Counted from the stretch's first letter, positions 36,074-45,381 are shown. The stretch is DNA of 48,168 nt from CAYRFQ01 sp964423615 (GCA_964423615.1 CAYRFQ010000051.1:1-48168), one strand, 5' to 3'. Notes: generated by a model not told the origin, from the letters alone. Program-made: numbers and translations.

Positions 36074-37855
36074 ATGGAAAAGCGAGAGATTCCACACGCG
36101 AGCATGCTCACACCTTCCTGGGGGCCAAAAAACCAGGAATCCCCTTCCATCCCTGGGTACGAAATCGAACGTTTGCTAGGTTCTGGAGGGATGGGAAAGG
36201 TTTTTCTCGCAAAGCAATGCCAACTCAAACGTTCCGTCGCAGTCAAGGTGATCAAACTCGACGGGGAAGACGTGGGCGAGAAGGTTCAGCGGTTCCAACG
36301 AGAAGCCGAACTCATGGCTGCGGTCGCCCACCCCAATATTGTTACCGTCTTCGACAGCCTAGTGGCCAATGAGCATTGCTACTTAATTATGGAGTACATT
36401 GAGGGAGGGACGTTACGAAAATGGTTCGAGGGTAACGCACCGGTCGCGTTGGACCGTACCTTGCGAGTGCTCCGGGTGTTAGGGGACACCCTTGCAGTGC
36501 TTCACGAACAGGGGATTGTCCATCGTGATCTCAAACCCGAAAACGTGCTTCTGCGAAACGGCGAAGAGCCGATGTTGACCGATTTCGGGATCGCCGTCTT
36601 GAAACCCGACCTGGGAAAACTCACCCATGCCAATCAAAGGCTGGGCACCGACCTCTATGCTGCCCCCGAACAACGATATTCTTTACCGATGGACGAACGA
36701 GCCGATCAATATTCATTAGCCGTCTTGCTTTACGAAATGGTAACAGGAAAACTCCCAGGTGGAATTGTCAAGCCTCCCTCGGAACTCAATCCCAAACTCA
36801 ACTCCGAACTGGATCGTGTCGTGATGCGTGCGTTGCACGAAGACCCCGAGGAGCGTTTTGACAATATCCGAGAATTCGTCGAATCCGTCGAGTCAATATT
36901 GACCACCACGGATCCGGAGCCCTTTTCTCCTGCCCCAAGCTGGTTCCGGTTTGGTTGGATTTGGGTGACTCTTCTTGTTGGCTGCCTCGGCATCGTTTTG
37001 TTTGCATTCCTTTTTCGGATCGGTGGGAACGATATTGGTTCGAACACACCCGACGGCAAATCTCCACAGGAGGAATTCACGAATTCTCTTGGAATGACGT
37101 TGGTGGAAATCCCCCCTGGAAAATTCATGATGGGTTCGAAAGGTGACAATCTGGCTGCACGAGATGAAATGCCAGCCCATTGGGTGGAGATCAAACGGCC
37201 CTTCTATATGAGCGTGTACGAGACGACAATTGGACAATATCGTGAATTCGTTGCAGCCGAAGGATACAAGACCACAGCCGAAACGACCGGGGGCGGACGT
37301 TATTGGGACTCGAAGAAGAACGGCTTCGGACAAGACCCGAAATTCAACTGGCGGCTCCCCCTTCCCCGGTCGATGAAATTCCACGACAACCTACCGGTGA
37401 TGCAACTGAGCATGCACGATGCGAAAGCTTTTTGTCGGTGGCTATCGAAGAACGAAAAACGGAACTATCGACTTCCCACAGAGGCCGAGTGGGAATACGC
37501 TTGTCGGGCGGGGACAAAGACTCGATGGCATAGCGGCGACGAGGTCAAACTCTTGGATGCTGTGGCTTGGCATAGCGGCAATTCTTCTGGAATCCCGCAC
37601 ACGGTCGGTACAAAAAGACCGAACGACTTCGGACTTTACGACATGCACGGTAACGCGCGGGAATGGTGTCAGGATCGGTACGCACCCTATGCTCAAGATG
37701 GCCAAGCCGGCAATCACAAGAAAATCCTGTACGTTCGTCGTGGCGGTTCGTTTGGTCGGCCTGCCAAAGACCTTCGTTCGGCCGCGCGGCACCCTCACGA
37801 TCCTGGCAAGTCGTGGTCCAACAATGGATTTCGAGTCGTTCTGGTCCTGCCTTGA
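36074..37855 (+). CDS. Ser/Thr kinase fused through a membrane helix to a SUMF1/FGE domain
   Basis: 593 residues from the ATG at 36074; a TTG at 36035 is a weaker option. A complete cytoplasmic kinase domain: GSGGMGKV (36-43), K58, HRDLKPEN (150-157), DFG (170-172), APEQRYS and DQYSLAVLLYEM. A membrane helix follows (WIWVTLLVGCLGIVLFAFLF, about 303-322), then an extracytoplasmic FGE-like domain (FTNSLGMTLVEIPPGKFMMG, YRLPTEAEWEYACRAGTKT, FGLYDMHGNAREWCQDRY, RRGGSFGRPAKDLRSAAR, NNGFRVVLVLP). FGE folds are used as sensor domains on planctomycete kinases, so it is likely a receptor kinase. Its FGE domain closely resembles that of the secreted protein at 33394 in several blocks. No phosphatase or response gene is linked. 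Confidence 0.92.
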   Translation: MEKREIPHASMLTPSWGPKNQESPSIPGYEIERLLGSGGMGKVFLAKQCQLKRSVAVKVIKLDGEDVGEKVQRFQREAELMAAVAHPNIVTVFDSLVANEHCYLIMEYIEGGTLRKWFEGNAPVALDRTLRVLRVLGDTLAVLHEQGIVHRDLKPENVLLRNGEEPMLTDFGIAVLKPDLGKLTHANQRLGTDLYAAPEQRYSLPMDERADQYSLAVLLYEMVTGKLPGGIVKPPSELNPKLNSELDRVVMRALHEDPEERFDNIREFVESVESILTTTDPEPFSPAPSWFRFGWIWVTLLVGCLGIVLFAFLFRIGGNDIGSNTPDGKSPQEEFTNSLGMTLVEIPPGKFMMGSKGDNLAARDEMPAHWVEIKRPFYMSVYETTIGQYREFVAAEGYKTTAETTGGGRYWDSKKNGFGQDPKFNWRLPLPRSMKFHDNLPVMQLSMHDAKAFCRWLSKNEKRNYRLPTEAEWEYACRAGTKTRWHSGDEVKLLDAVAWHSGNSSGIPHTVGTKRPNDFGLYDMHGNAREWCQDRYAPYAQDGQAGNHKKILYVRRGGSFGRPAKDLRSAARHPHDPGKSWSNNGFRVVLVLP

Positions 37856-37872
37856 GTTGATCGGATCAACTC
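37854..37872 (+). terminator. Palindrome overlapping the kinase stop codon
   Basis: GAGTTGATC (37854-37862) and GATCAACTC (37864-37872) form a 9-bp perfect palindrome around a single base, overlapping the TGA (37853-37855). It may terminate the transcript; there is no T-run. Confidence 0.45.
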
Positions 37873-37989
37873 ACCGATCAGGTTCTGCTACTCTTCTAGT
37901 AAACAATCACCTTTCGTGTGTTCAACTATCCCCGGATTTGCTTCGTCTTACCAATGGTGGCCCGACACAAATTTCCGAGGGATGTTGAT

Positions 37990-39141
37990 ATGAAGGCAAA
38001 GCCATCGGTGTTGGTGATTCTGTTCACTATCTTGCTTGGCCCTGTTGCGGATGTCTTTGGCGAATCTGGTGACAACAAGGGACGCGAAGAACAACCAAAA
38101 GCGGATCGTGTCGCTTTCTACATGCAACGACTTTCCAGCGGCGAGCGAAGAGCATGGCGTCCTCGTTTCTTGAAAACGAAAGACGCGTTTTTCGTTTCCT
38201 TCCTTAAGCAAGAGAAGTTCTTCTCGAAGTTGGTCTTCCGGCAATACTCCAAGCACCGCAAGTTCTTCCTGCAAAAGCAACTGATGGACGAAAAGTTAGT
38301 AAGGGGAGGGCGATTGCAGATTCTGGATTACGACTTGTTCGCCCGCGAAAGCGACAAAGGGAAGGAAGAACTATTTGTTCTGCATTCGAACTGCACTCTG
38401 TTCGAGGGAATTGCTCCGACGTATACACTATCGCAACTCAGACCAACGAAGGACGGGAACTTTACGTGGACGCATCGTGGAGACGTCATCGACAAAAACG
38501 AGTTTTATGGTGTGTCCGGGCCAAAAGGAGTTGCGCTGCCTCATGCCTTTGCCCTCGAAAAATCCGGAAAGAAGAACTTACCGCTCCTGAGTGTGTTCAA
38601 TTCTCCGAACGTGCTTTGGTTTAGCGAAAGTCGCGATGGTGGTGTGAAGTGGTCATCACCTCAAGAGATTACCCGCAAGCATGACGGGCCAATCATCGCG
38701 CTACATCGGAAAGAAAAACCAAAGCCAGCGATCTACTTGTTTTACAACTTCTACAGCAAAAGCCAGAGAGACCTTCGCGTGACACGTCGCGAAGACGGAA
38801 AGACCTGGGAGAAAAGCCGGGTCGTCTCGATTCCGGATGAGTGGACACAAAAGATCGCGGAGCTTGCGGTGACTTCCGACAAGAAGGGAACTTGGTGGAT
38901 GGCGTTCTCGGCTGTGACTAGCGGTCACGACTGTTCGATCTACGTCACCCGTTCCGAGGGAGACGGCACGCAGTGGGCCAAGCCTATTCCACTGACGACT
39001 CTGGTCCATAATGATCACCAACCGGCCATCGCCGTACACGACGGCAAACTAGTTATTGCGTTCCGTCGTGGCCACAGACTCCAGACACAAGTGTGGTTCG
39101 CGATGTGTCCAGTTGACCAACTCCAGTTTCTCAACAAGTGA
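37990..39141 (+). CDS. Secreted sialidase/BNR-like beta-propeller protein
   Basis: 383 residues from the ATG at 37990 (GAGGG 9 nt upstream), which starts a signal peptide (KAKPSVLVILFTILLGPVADVFG); the earlier start at 37918 adds 24 unlikely residues. A bacterial-neuraminidase (Asp-box) pattern is seen at WFSESRDGGVKWSSPQ and, more weakly, at VTRREDGKTWEKSR and VTRSEGDGTQWAKP. A six-bladed propeller is therefore likely. The Arg triad of true sialidases cannot be confirmed by eye, so it may be a non-enzymatic or different glycoside-binding propeller. Confidence 0.7.
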   Translation: MKAKPSVLVILFTILLGPVADVFGESGDNKGREEQPKADRVAFYMQRLSSGERRAWRPRFLKTKDAFFVSFLKQEKFFSKLVFRQYSKHRKFFLQKQLMDEKLVRGGRLQILDYDLFARESDKGKEELFVLHSNCTLFEGIAPTYTLSQLRPTKDGNFTWTHRGDVIDKNEFYGVSGPKGVALPHAFALEKSGKKNLPLLSVFNSPNVLWFSESRDGGVKWSSPQEITRKHDGPIIALHRKEKPKPAIYLFYNFYSKSQRDLRVTRREDGKTWEKSRVVSIPDEWTQKIAELAVTSDKKGTWWMAFSAVTSGHDCSIYVTRSEGDGTQWAKPIPLTTLVHNDHQPAIAVHDGKLVIAFRRGHRLQTQVWFAMCPVDQLQFLNK

Positions 39142-39198
39142 TGAACATTCCCACCAGTGTGATCGACCTTCCCTCTACCCATCAGTCGAGAACCCGTG

Positions 39199-39465
39199 AT
39201 GCCTCCCCAACGTACTCGTCTTCTGATCTTCCTTGTCGTCGCGTCGTTTTGCTTTGGCGTCGAAAACGCGCAGGCTCAAGAACTGATAGGAACCCTCCCC
39301 GGACGATTTGGATACGTGAATCGAGTGACGTTCAGTCCTGATGGAAAATTATTGGCGGCAGCGACACGGACTCGAACGCTTTACGTCTGGGACGTGAGAA
39401 CTCGCAAAGTCAAAACCAAGTTGGCACTGAAAGAGGGCAGGTTTGGAGACCTGAGTTTCGTTTAA
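39199..39465 (+). CDS. Signal peptide plus single WD40 repeat (truncated WD40 protein)
   Basis: 88 residues starting at the ATG at 39199. A signal peptide (LLIFLVVASFCFGVENAQAQ) is followed by one WD40 blade (VNRVTFSPDGKLLAAAT, TLYVWDVRTRK) and then a stop. Functional WD40 propellers need several blades, so this is the 5' stub of a longer gene whose remainder has been lost at the edge of the mobile region to its right. It could still be expressed as a short exported peptide. Confidence 0.65.
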   Translation: MPPQRTRLLIFLVVASFCFGVENAQAQELIGTLPGRFGYVNRVTFSPDGKLLAAATRTRTLYVWDVRTRKVKTKLALKEGRFGDLSFV

Positions 39466-39602
39466 GAACCAGTGATCGTTTGACCACTGCCATCTTCGTC
39501 CATGCCGAGGATAAGTGGTTCTCCTTCGGGCAATGCCTCTCGCAAGATTTCTTGTTCGGATTCACTCAGACGCAACTTGGGTTTCTTGGGCAGCCCTTTC
39601 AC
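39462..39602 (-). CDS. Short ORF of unknown function (46 residues)
   Basis: From a GTG at 39602 to TAA at 39462-39464; it contains the charged, helical KGLPKKPKLRLSESEQEIL then REALPEGEPLILGMDEDGS. The composition looks like real protein, but there is no ribosome-binding site and the frame remains open further upstream, so it may be the end of a larger lost gene. Its stop overlaps that of the truncated WD40 gene on the other strand. Confidence 0.3.
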   Translation of the reverse strand: MKGLPKKPKLRLSESEQEILREALPEGEPLILGMDEDGSGQTITGS

Positions 39603-39739
39603 GGTTGCAAAAAGGATGCAAAATAGAGCTGAATCGAAACCCCCAGAAAATACGGGTTTTCTGAGAAGTATTGTTCAAAAGACTATGTGACTAATCAAAG
39701 ATATTCAAGATCTCATGAATGGTACATCCAAATTGCTCA

Positions 39740-39943
39740 GACTAGAGTTTTGCACTTTTTTCAAAAGTCATAAAACTGATTTATAGAATGACTTATGGAA
39801 ATTTCACTGATTTTGTGTTCTCGAAAATGGCACCAAACAAGGCAAAATCTAAGATAAATCATCCCTTCCAGAGCAAGCTGATTTCCATAAATGCTTTATT
39901 ATCAATTATTTATGGAAACCAAAAAAAGTGCAAAACTCTAGTC
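39740..39943. mobile_element. 204-bp AT-rich MITE-like element with 22-bp perfect inverted termini
   Basis: The 22 bases at 39740-39761 (beginning GACTAGAGTTTTGCAC) are the exact reverse complement of 39922-39943. The interior is strongly AT-rich, has smaller inverted motifs (ATGGAAAT near 39795, ATTTCCAT near 39890) and no coding frame. The right terminus lies inside the tyrosine recombinase frame and supplies its last codons, so the element has interrupted that gene. No target-site duplication is obvious, and no transposase with matching ends is in the window. Confidence 0.7.
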
Positions 39944-40787
39944 GGACCCGCTTCTTCTCCCTGATCTGCACCGCATGTCCATCAAAGTCAACATCTGCCA
40001 CTTCAGCAAGCAGCATCTCGCTCCGTCTTGCTCCTGTGTACGCAGCGAAGCAGAACAATGGGTAGGTCCAAGGTTGTGTCGCTTTTGCTTTGACGAAAGC
40101 AAGTAACTCTGAAATTTCGGCGGTCGTGAGGAAGAGGCAATCCCACAATGCCTTCGGATCACCTCCCGCTTGTATTTGCCTTTCGATTTCCGTCCATGTC
40201 ATGAACGGTGGTTTTCGTTCCACCTTCGGATATCGCAGTCCTCTGTTGGGAAATGCCCCTTCCAAGAGGTGAAAACGCACACCCCAATTCCAAACTGTCC
40301 GCAGGGATACAACCTCCTTCTTGGCAGTTTTCGAACTCACCAAATCTGGATGGCCTGTCCGACGATTCACGTGTTGTTGCACATCAGGCATGGTGAGATT
40401 CTGAATCTCGAAATCTTTCCCAAGCGTTGCATACCAATGTTTGAAATGAGATTTTGTGTCCGCGAGTGTCCGTTCTTCAAGCGTCCCATTCTCGTGGGTT
40501 CTCAGATACATTGAGAGCAAAGATGAAATCGTGACGGCCTTTTCAGGAGGTTTTGGTATTCCGTCTTTTGGCGGCAGTTTCCCATCGTGCTGGACAAAGG
40601 AGACGATGTCGCAACCATCGGGCAAGTCAAGCAACTTCTGCTTCAATCGCATCAACAGATAGTCGACTTTCGCCGAAATGGCCCTCGCCTCAATTTCGTC
40701 GACTTTACCAATGGTAAAGGCATGGAGCTTCTTTTTGTACATGAAGAGGCAACGCCAAGTCTTGCCCCGGAGTTGGAGGGAGGCCAT
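39906..40787 (-). pseudogene. Tyrosine recombinase (phage-type integrase), C-terminally truncated
   Basis: AAGGAGA lies 8 nt before the ATG. The N-terminal part (residues 1-90) is an arm/dimer region, residues about 85-185 a SAM-like core-binding domain (TISSLLSMYLRTHENG, HFKHWYATLGKDFEIQNLT), and from about 200 the catalytic domain starts with the first arginine in FAAYTGARRSEML. The frame leaves integrase sequence after IREKKRVR and ends in 11 residues encoded by the 204-bp element at 39740-39943. The catalytic HxxR, His/Trp and Tyr boxes are therefore missing and recombination is not expected. It lies 127 bp from tRNA-Leu, a usual integration target. Confidence 0.85.
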
Positions 40788-40914
40788 GGTAAAGTCTCCT
40801 TGCCCTGTGAACCCAATACGAACGCCTCGACTTTACCAAATTTTTACCAAAGCTAGTGAGATGTGGGAAATGTTGAGGATTGGAATGTGTTGTAAGTTGT
40901 TGTCTTGAAAGGAT

Positions 40915-40998
40915 TACCGAAGGTGGGACTCGAACCCACACTCCCTTGCGGGAACCGGATTTTGAATCCGGCGCGTCTGCCAATTCCGCCACTTCGGC
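40915..40998 (-). tRNA. tRNA-Leu (anticodon CAA)
   Basis: 84 nt on the minus strand from GCCGAAG (ends at 40998) to CTTCGGT plus discriminator A. All arms can be drawn: acceptor 7 bp (first pair G-U), D arm with AATTGGCAGA, anticodon stem CCGGA/TCCGG with loop TTCAAAA giving CAA, a long variable arm (CCCGCAAGGG) typical of class II tRNAs, and T arm GTGGG/CCCAC with TTCGAGT. CCA is not encoded. It reads codon UUG. Confidence 0.95.
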
Positions 40999-41239
40999 TC
41001 GTTACCATCCTGTGCAGGTTTGCGTCGGTTTATATGGGTCTTCGTTGCTTATAGTCGATATATAACCCCATGGATTATTAATCAACTATTTTTAGTGTAC
41101 TTGAGGATGTCTGTGGAGGCAAGACGAGACGCCTCGTAAGACAGGAGCGCAGGACCTAGTTTGCATCGTTTTTAATTTTGTTGTTGCACTGGTTTTTGAA
41201 GTTCGCCCTTATATTGCTCGTAAGTTCTACACGGAGCTG

Positions 41240-41375
41240 AACCCAATACCGTTCTACTAACCTTGTTGTACATTGTTTTGTTCACTGCGAAAAGCGCCGA
41301 AAACCAGCGCCGAAAAGCGCCGAATCATGCTGAACATTGCAGTGTACATCCCGCTTCGTAGAACGGTATTGGGTT
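41240..41375. repeat. 18-bp perfect inverted repeat in front of the transposase
   Basis: AACCCAATACCGTTCTAC (41240-41257) is the exact reverse complement of 41358-41375, spaced by 100 bp; the right arm ends 5 bp before the transposase ATG (41381). The spacer has short iterations of GCGCCGAAAA near 41289-41324. It could be a small non-autonomous element, an IS end or a leader structure. Confidence 0.75.
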
Positions 41376-41380
41376 TAGGG

Positions 41381-43009
41381 ATGGCTCAAACTAAAACAGC
41401 TACACCGGATGTCGAAGATGTACGCCCTTATCTCCAAGGCGTCGCGAAATATTTGGTCGAGCGTCTTTATGGTCCCGATGGTCCCCCTTGGGGAACGACT
41501 CTGAGCGACATCAGGGACGTCCTTTTGGACCTTCGCCAAATCCTCTGTGAAGACATGCTCCAAAGACTCTTGAACAAACAGGCCCAATCCGAGCAACCCA
41601 AACCCCAAGTCTATCGCCAGTGCCCCTGTTGCCACGACGAGGTCGATCCCGACGAACCCCAAACTCGCATACTAGACACTCGCGTCGGAGTCGCCGAGTG
41701 GGACGAACGCAAAACTTACTGCCGCCGATGTCGGCGGGCTTTTTTTCCCTCAGTCCAAGAGTCTGGGGATTGATCGAAGTCAGCACTCTCCGGCCGTCGT
41801 TGAGAAAATCGTGTATGCCGGCGTCAACACGTCTTCGTTCCGAGCAGCGAGCGAAAAGCTGCGTCGATTAGCCGACATCGACGTCGGTCCCAAACAAGTC
41901 CAGAGAGTCACCAAACGCATCGGGTCCGAACGCATCGCCGAGCGAGACCAACAAGTCCAAGACTATCAACAATTGCCGTTGGTCGAGCGAAAGGCCGCCC
42001 CGGCGGATGTCACGGCACCTCAGGTGGCCGTCGTCGGTGTCGATGGCGGACGCATTCAGAGCTTCGAACGCAAAGGCCAACCGGTCGCCTGCGAAGACCA
42101 GCCCACGTGGGAGAACGACAACAACGCCACGCATTGGCGAGAAGATAAAATCGGGCTTTTGATGAGCCTCGAGAGTCTCGTGCACGAGACCGACCCGTGC
42201 CCCGAAATTCCCACCAATTTCCTCGATCCGTTTCGGATCGCCGAACTCGCAGGCGAACTCAATCACAAACCACCGATGGCTGCCCAGGAGTCGGACTCGA
42301 ACCCACCAGCGGACTCGGCCAACGAACCGACTGTCCTGCGAGATATATACCGCCAACCACCGGAAGTGATCAAAAATCGGATCGTCGGGCCTTTGTGGCT
42401 GACGGGGCCGAAACCAACTGGACGCTCTGGCGGGAGCATTTTTCGTCTTTCACTCCGATCTTGGATTTCATTCATGCTCTCTCTTATGTGTTTGAAGCGG
42501 CCACCGCTGGCCGAAGTTCGAGCGTAGGTTGGAAGCGTTACGCCCAATGGATCCGGTGGGTTTGGCAAGGGCGTGTGGAGGACGTCATCGAGGCTTTGCA
42601 AAAAGACCAAACCGAACTCGGCGAGCCGCGCGAGCAAGACAGCGAGAGTAGTCCATGTAGGATTGTGGCCAGGACTCTGACGTATTTGACCAATTACAAA
42701 GATCAAATGCGTTACAACGAATTTCGTCAACAGGGCTTTCCAATCACCAGTAGCTACGTAGAGTCCGCCGTCAAGCAGATCAACCACGGGGTCAAAGGGA
42801 CAGAGAAATTCTGGAACGAAAACGGAGCCGAATCGATTCTTCAACTCCGAGCCGACCACGTCAGTGACAACCAACCAATGCAAGAATTCTGGCAACGAAG
42901 GCAAGAGAGAAACAGGGCAGAACCGGTATCGAGTGACGGTGTAAGGCGAAGCAGGTCCTGCGCCCGACAGGGTGATGTCCCAAAATCCAGAGGTTGCGGC
43001 CCCCGCTAG
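41381..43009 (+). pseudogene. ISKra4-family transposase, two frameshifts
   Basis: Three consecutive frames together make one ISKra4-like transposase. Frame 1 (41381-41773) has YLQGVAKYLVERLYG and a zinc-finger CPCC...CRRCRRAFF. At a run of seven T (41740-41746) the protein continues in the next frame (SLGIDRSQHSPAVVEKIVYAG, ADIDVGPKQVQRVTKRIG, VAVVGVDGGRIQ). Near 42370-42390 it returns to the first frame (RAFVADGAETNWTLWREHF, PILDFIHALSYVFEAA, ITSSYVESAVKQINHGVKGTEKFW), the catalytic core with DGG, DGA and final Glu region. Both breaks lie at or near short homopolymers. Either an inactivated IS copy or one using slippage. IS ends are not certain. Confidence 0.8.
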
Positions 43010-43088
43010 AAACCTGGGACTCGATTCCTATAATATCGGAATTCGATACAACCGAGTGTGACACCGTTGCGTGAAAGAGGATGTTAGA

Positions 43089-44357
43089 GTGAACGCAGAC
43101 CAGTACTTATTTACAAGTGAATCCGTTTCGATGGGCCACCCGGACAAAGTGTCCGACCAAATCAGTGATGCCATCTTGGACCACTGTCTGAAAGCCGACC
43201 CCATGAGCCGGGTCGCTTGCGAGACGATGGTTACGACGGATCTGGCCGTTGTGGCTGGGGAAATCACCACGAACGCCGACCTTTCCCGTGCGACCATCGA
43301 CAAAATCGTTCGAGAAGCCATCCGAGAAATCGGCTACGTCGATCCGGAGATTGGGTTTGCTGCCGACACATGCCAGGTCATGTGTCACCTCCACGCTCAG
43401 TCTGGCAACATCGCCCAAGGTGTCGACACTGGGGGGGCCGGTGACCAGGGGATGATGTTCGGTTTCGCCTGCCGAGAAACCAAGTCCTTGATGCCGCTAC
43501 CGATTTACCTCTCTCATCGACTCGTCGAAAAACACGCCAACATGCGCCGTACGGGTGAGTTGAACTACCTCAGGCCCGACGCCAAGAGTCAAGTTACCAT
43601 CGAGTACAACGCCGACGGAACCCCGAACCGCATCCACACCGTGGTGCTCTCGACTCAACACGACAACACGGTCATGCACACCAAAGACGGGCAAGAATAC
43701 TTCAACGACGAAGCCCGGCAGGAACTCATCGAGAAGTTGATCAAGCCGACCCTCGAAGCCGAACGTCCCGACCTGATCAAGGGCGACTTGTTTAACGTCA
43801 TTCCGGGCACTCCAGCAAGTGCTTTGAAAGACAACGTCATCCGCTGTCACATCAACCCAACGGGGTGCTTTCTGGTCGGCGGTCCCCACGGCGACTGCGG
43901 CCTGACTGGACGAAAGATCATCGTGGACACATATGGCGGTCGTGGGCGACACGGTGGCGGAGCCTTCAGCGGCAAGGACCCGACAAAGGTCGACCGATCC
44001 GCGGCTTACGTAAGCCGCTACATCGCGAAAAACATCGTCGCCGCCGAACTGGCCGAACAGTGCGAAGTGCAATTGTCCTACGCCATCGGATATCCCGATC
44101 CGCTAAACATTTGGGTGAGCACGTTTGGTACCGAAGCCGAAGGCGTGACGGAAGAAATGCTCCAAAATCTCATTCGCAAGCACTTTGAGTTGACCCCCAA
44201 GGGCATCATCGAATCGCTCAATTTGCGACGTCCGATCTACCACGAGTCGGCAAGGCACGGCCACTTCGGACGCGAGTTGGAGAACTTTACCTGGGAGAAG
44301 ACTGACAAAGCCAATGCCTTGAAAGCTGATGCTGGAGTTGCCGTCGGCGCGTCGTAA
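43089..44357 (+). CDS. metK: S-adenosylmethionine synthetase
   Basis: 422 residues from the GTG at 43089, with AGAGGA upstream; the GTG at 43071 would add six residues. MetK makes S-adenosylmethionine from methionine and ATP. All family signatures are present: FTSESVSMGHPDKVSDQISD, GAGDQGMMFGFA (ATP-binding hexapeptide), GGPHGDCGLTGRKIIVDTYG and GGGAFSGKDPTKVDRSAAY (P-loop-like). The length is slightly longer than bacterial averages. It starts 79 bp after the ISKra4 remnant, so its promoter lies in or near mobile DNA. A convergent hairpin follows. Confidence 0.97.
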   Translation: MNADQYLFTSESVSMGHPDKVSDQISDAILDHCLKADPMSRVACETMVTTDLAVVAGEITTNADLSRATIDKIVREAIREIGYVDPEIGFAADTCQVMCHLHAQSGNIAQGVDTGGAGDQGMMFGFACRETKSLMPLPIYLSHRLVEKHANMRRTGELNYLRPDAKSQVTIEYNADGTPNRIHTVVLSTQHDNTVMHTKDGQEYFNDEARQELIEKLIKPTLEAERPDLIKGDLFNVIPGTPASALKDNVIRCHINPTGCFLVGGPHGDCGLTGRKIIVDTYGGRGRHGGGAFSGKDPTKVDRSAAYVSRYIAKNIVAAELAEQCEVQLSYAIGYPDPLNIWVSTFGTEAEGVTEEMLQNLIRKHFELTPKGIIESLNLRRPIYHESARHGHFGRELENFTWEKTDKANALKADAGVAVGAS

Positions 44358-44381
44358 AGATCGAGTGTTATTGGTGTCGGA

Positions 44382-44400
44382 GGTGGGCCATGGGCCCACC
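44382..44400. terminator. Hairpin between convergent metK and the 44426 gene
   Basis: GGTGGGCC and GGCCCACC form an 8-bp perfect stem with a 3-nt ATG loop, 24 bp after the metK stop and 25 bp beyond the stop of the opposing gene. CTTTACT follows on the plus strand. Suits a bidirectional terminator. Confidence 0.65.
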
Positions 44401-44425
44401 CTTTACTGAGCCTCAACGATTTACG

Positions 44426-45199
44426 TTATTTTTTCTGGGCCCTCTCGAGCGCTCGCTTGAGTAATTGAATCGCTTGCTGTCTCTGGCCCGCGGGTGCATT
44501 CCTCAGCCAGTTGGCCAGTTGCTTCCTTTGGGCCGGAGTCATGTTCGGCCCAATTTTGATTCCCACCGGGAGGGGGACAGCGACGGGAGGCTTTCCCACT
44601 CCACCTGGGTTTCCACCGGGTCGTTGGGGAATGATGCCTTTTGTGGGATCACCTGGTTTCCAATTCGGATTGCGGCTTTCCCAAATGTACCAGTACGGGT
44701 AGACATATACCCAGTAACCCACTGGTAAATTGTCGAAGCCCTGATAACTCGTTCCCTGCCATGATCCAAAATCAGTGAATTCTTTGTAGGTCAGCTTATC
44801 CTGGGGAACGTAGAGCTTTCGAAGTAGCTGCTGATACTTTCCATTTGCAGACGTCGAGTCGTTCGTCCCAACCGCTTCGGTCTGGTCTTTCGTGGCCCAC
44901 ACATACCAGTTGGGATACAGATAAACACGATATCCAGCAGGGAATCGAAACCCCTCGATCGTTTCGGACTTTAAATACCCAAGATCTTTCTTTGTCCCGT
45001 AATGCTGCTTCGCGCCTGGATCACTTCGGACTGTCAACAGCATCGAATACTTTCCACCAAAGCGAGCGGCCTTGGGTGGGGTACGAAGCCCACGATAGGC
45101 CTTCCCGAGCACATCAGCCTGGCAGGGGATTCGCGCCGTGCACAGTACACCCATGCCGAGAAGAAATGCCAAGGCCATACGACGAGGAGTTTGGTTCAC
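44426..45199 (-). CDS. Secreted protein with repeated YPNWY/YPYWY aromatic motifs, unknown function
   Basis: 257 residues from a GTG at 45199, which has GGAGA 7 nt upstream and begins a signal peptide (NQTPRRMALAFLLGMGVLCTARIPCQA). Two related segments occur: GYRVYLYPNWYVWATKDQ and GYWVYVYPYWYIWESRNP, each about 20 residues and probably a duplicated beta module. The C-terminal part is Gly/Pro-rich, then a basic helix (AQRKQLANWLRNAPAGQRQQ). No known family recognised. Divergent from ybeY. Confidence 0.7.
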   Translation of the reverse strand: MNQTPRRMALAFLLGMGVLCTARIPCQADVLGKAYRGLRTPPKAARFGGKYSMLLTVRSDPGAKQHYGTKKDLGYLKSETIEGFRFPAGYRVYLYPNWYVWATKDQTEAVGTNDSTSANGKYQQLLRKLYVPQDKLTYKEFTDFGSWQGTSYQGFDNLPVGYWVYVYPYWYIWESRNPNWKPGDPTKGIIPQRPGGNPGGVGKPPVAVPLPVGIKIGPNMTPAQRKQLANWLRNAPAGQRQQAIQLLKRALERAQKK

Positions 45200-45381
45200 T
45201 GGTTGTTCTCCATCGAGAGGACCGATACGTTTGATGCGGAGAAGCAAGGTCTTCTCTTTGCGTGACGTTTTCCACCGACTGTCGTAGTCGATATCGTATA
45301 TTGAGACGAATCGGACCACCTGCTAGATTTCACCAACGAGAACCACGAGACCGTCGTGCTCGACCACCGAGACGCGTAACC

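Noticed and set aside
39740..39943. CRISPR-like repeat
   Set aside because: Only two copies in inverted orientation; there is no regular spacer array anywhere in the window and no cas gene.
41273..41380. N-terminal extension of the transposase frame
   Set aside because: It runs through the inverted repeat and the GCGCCGAAAA iterations; the ATG at 41381 begins the conserved region.
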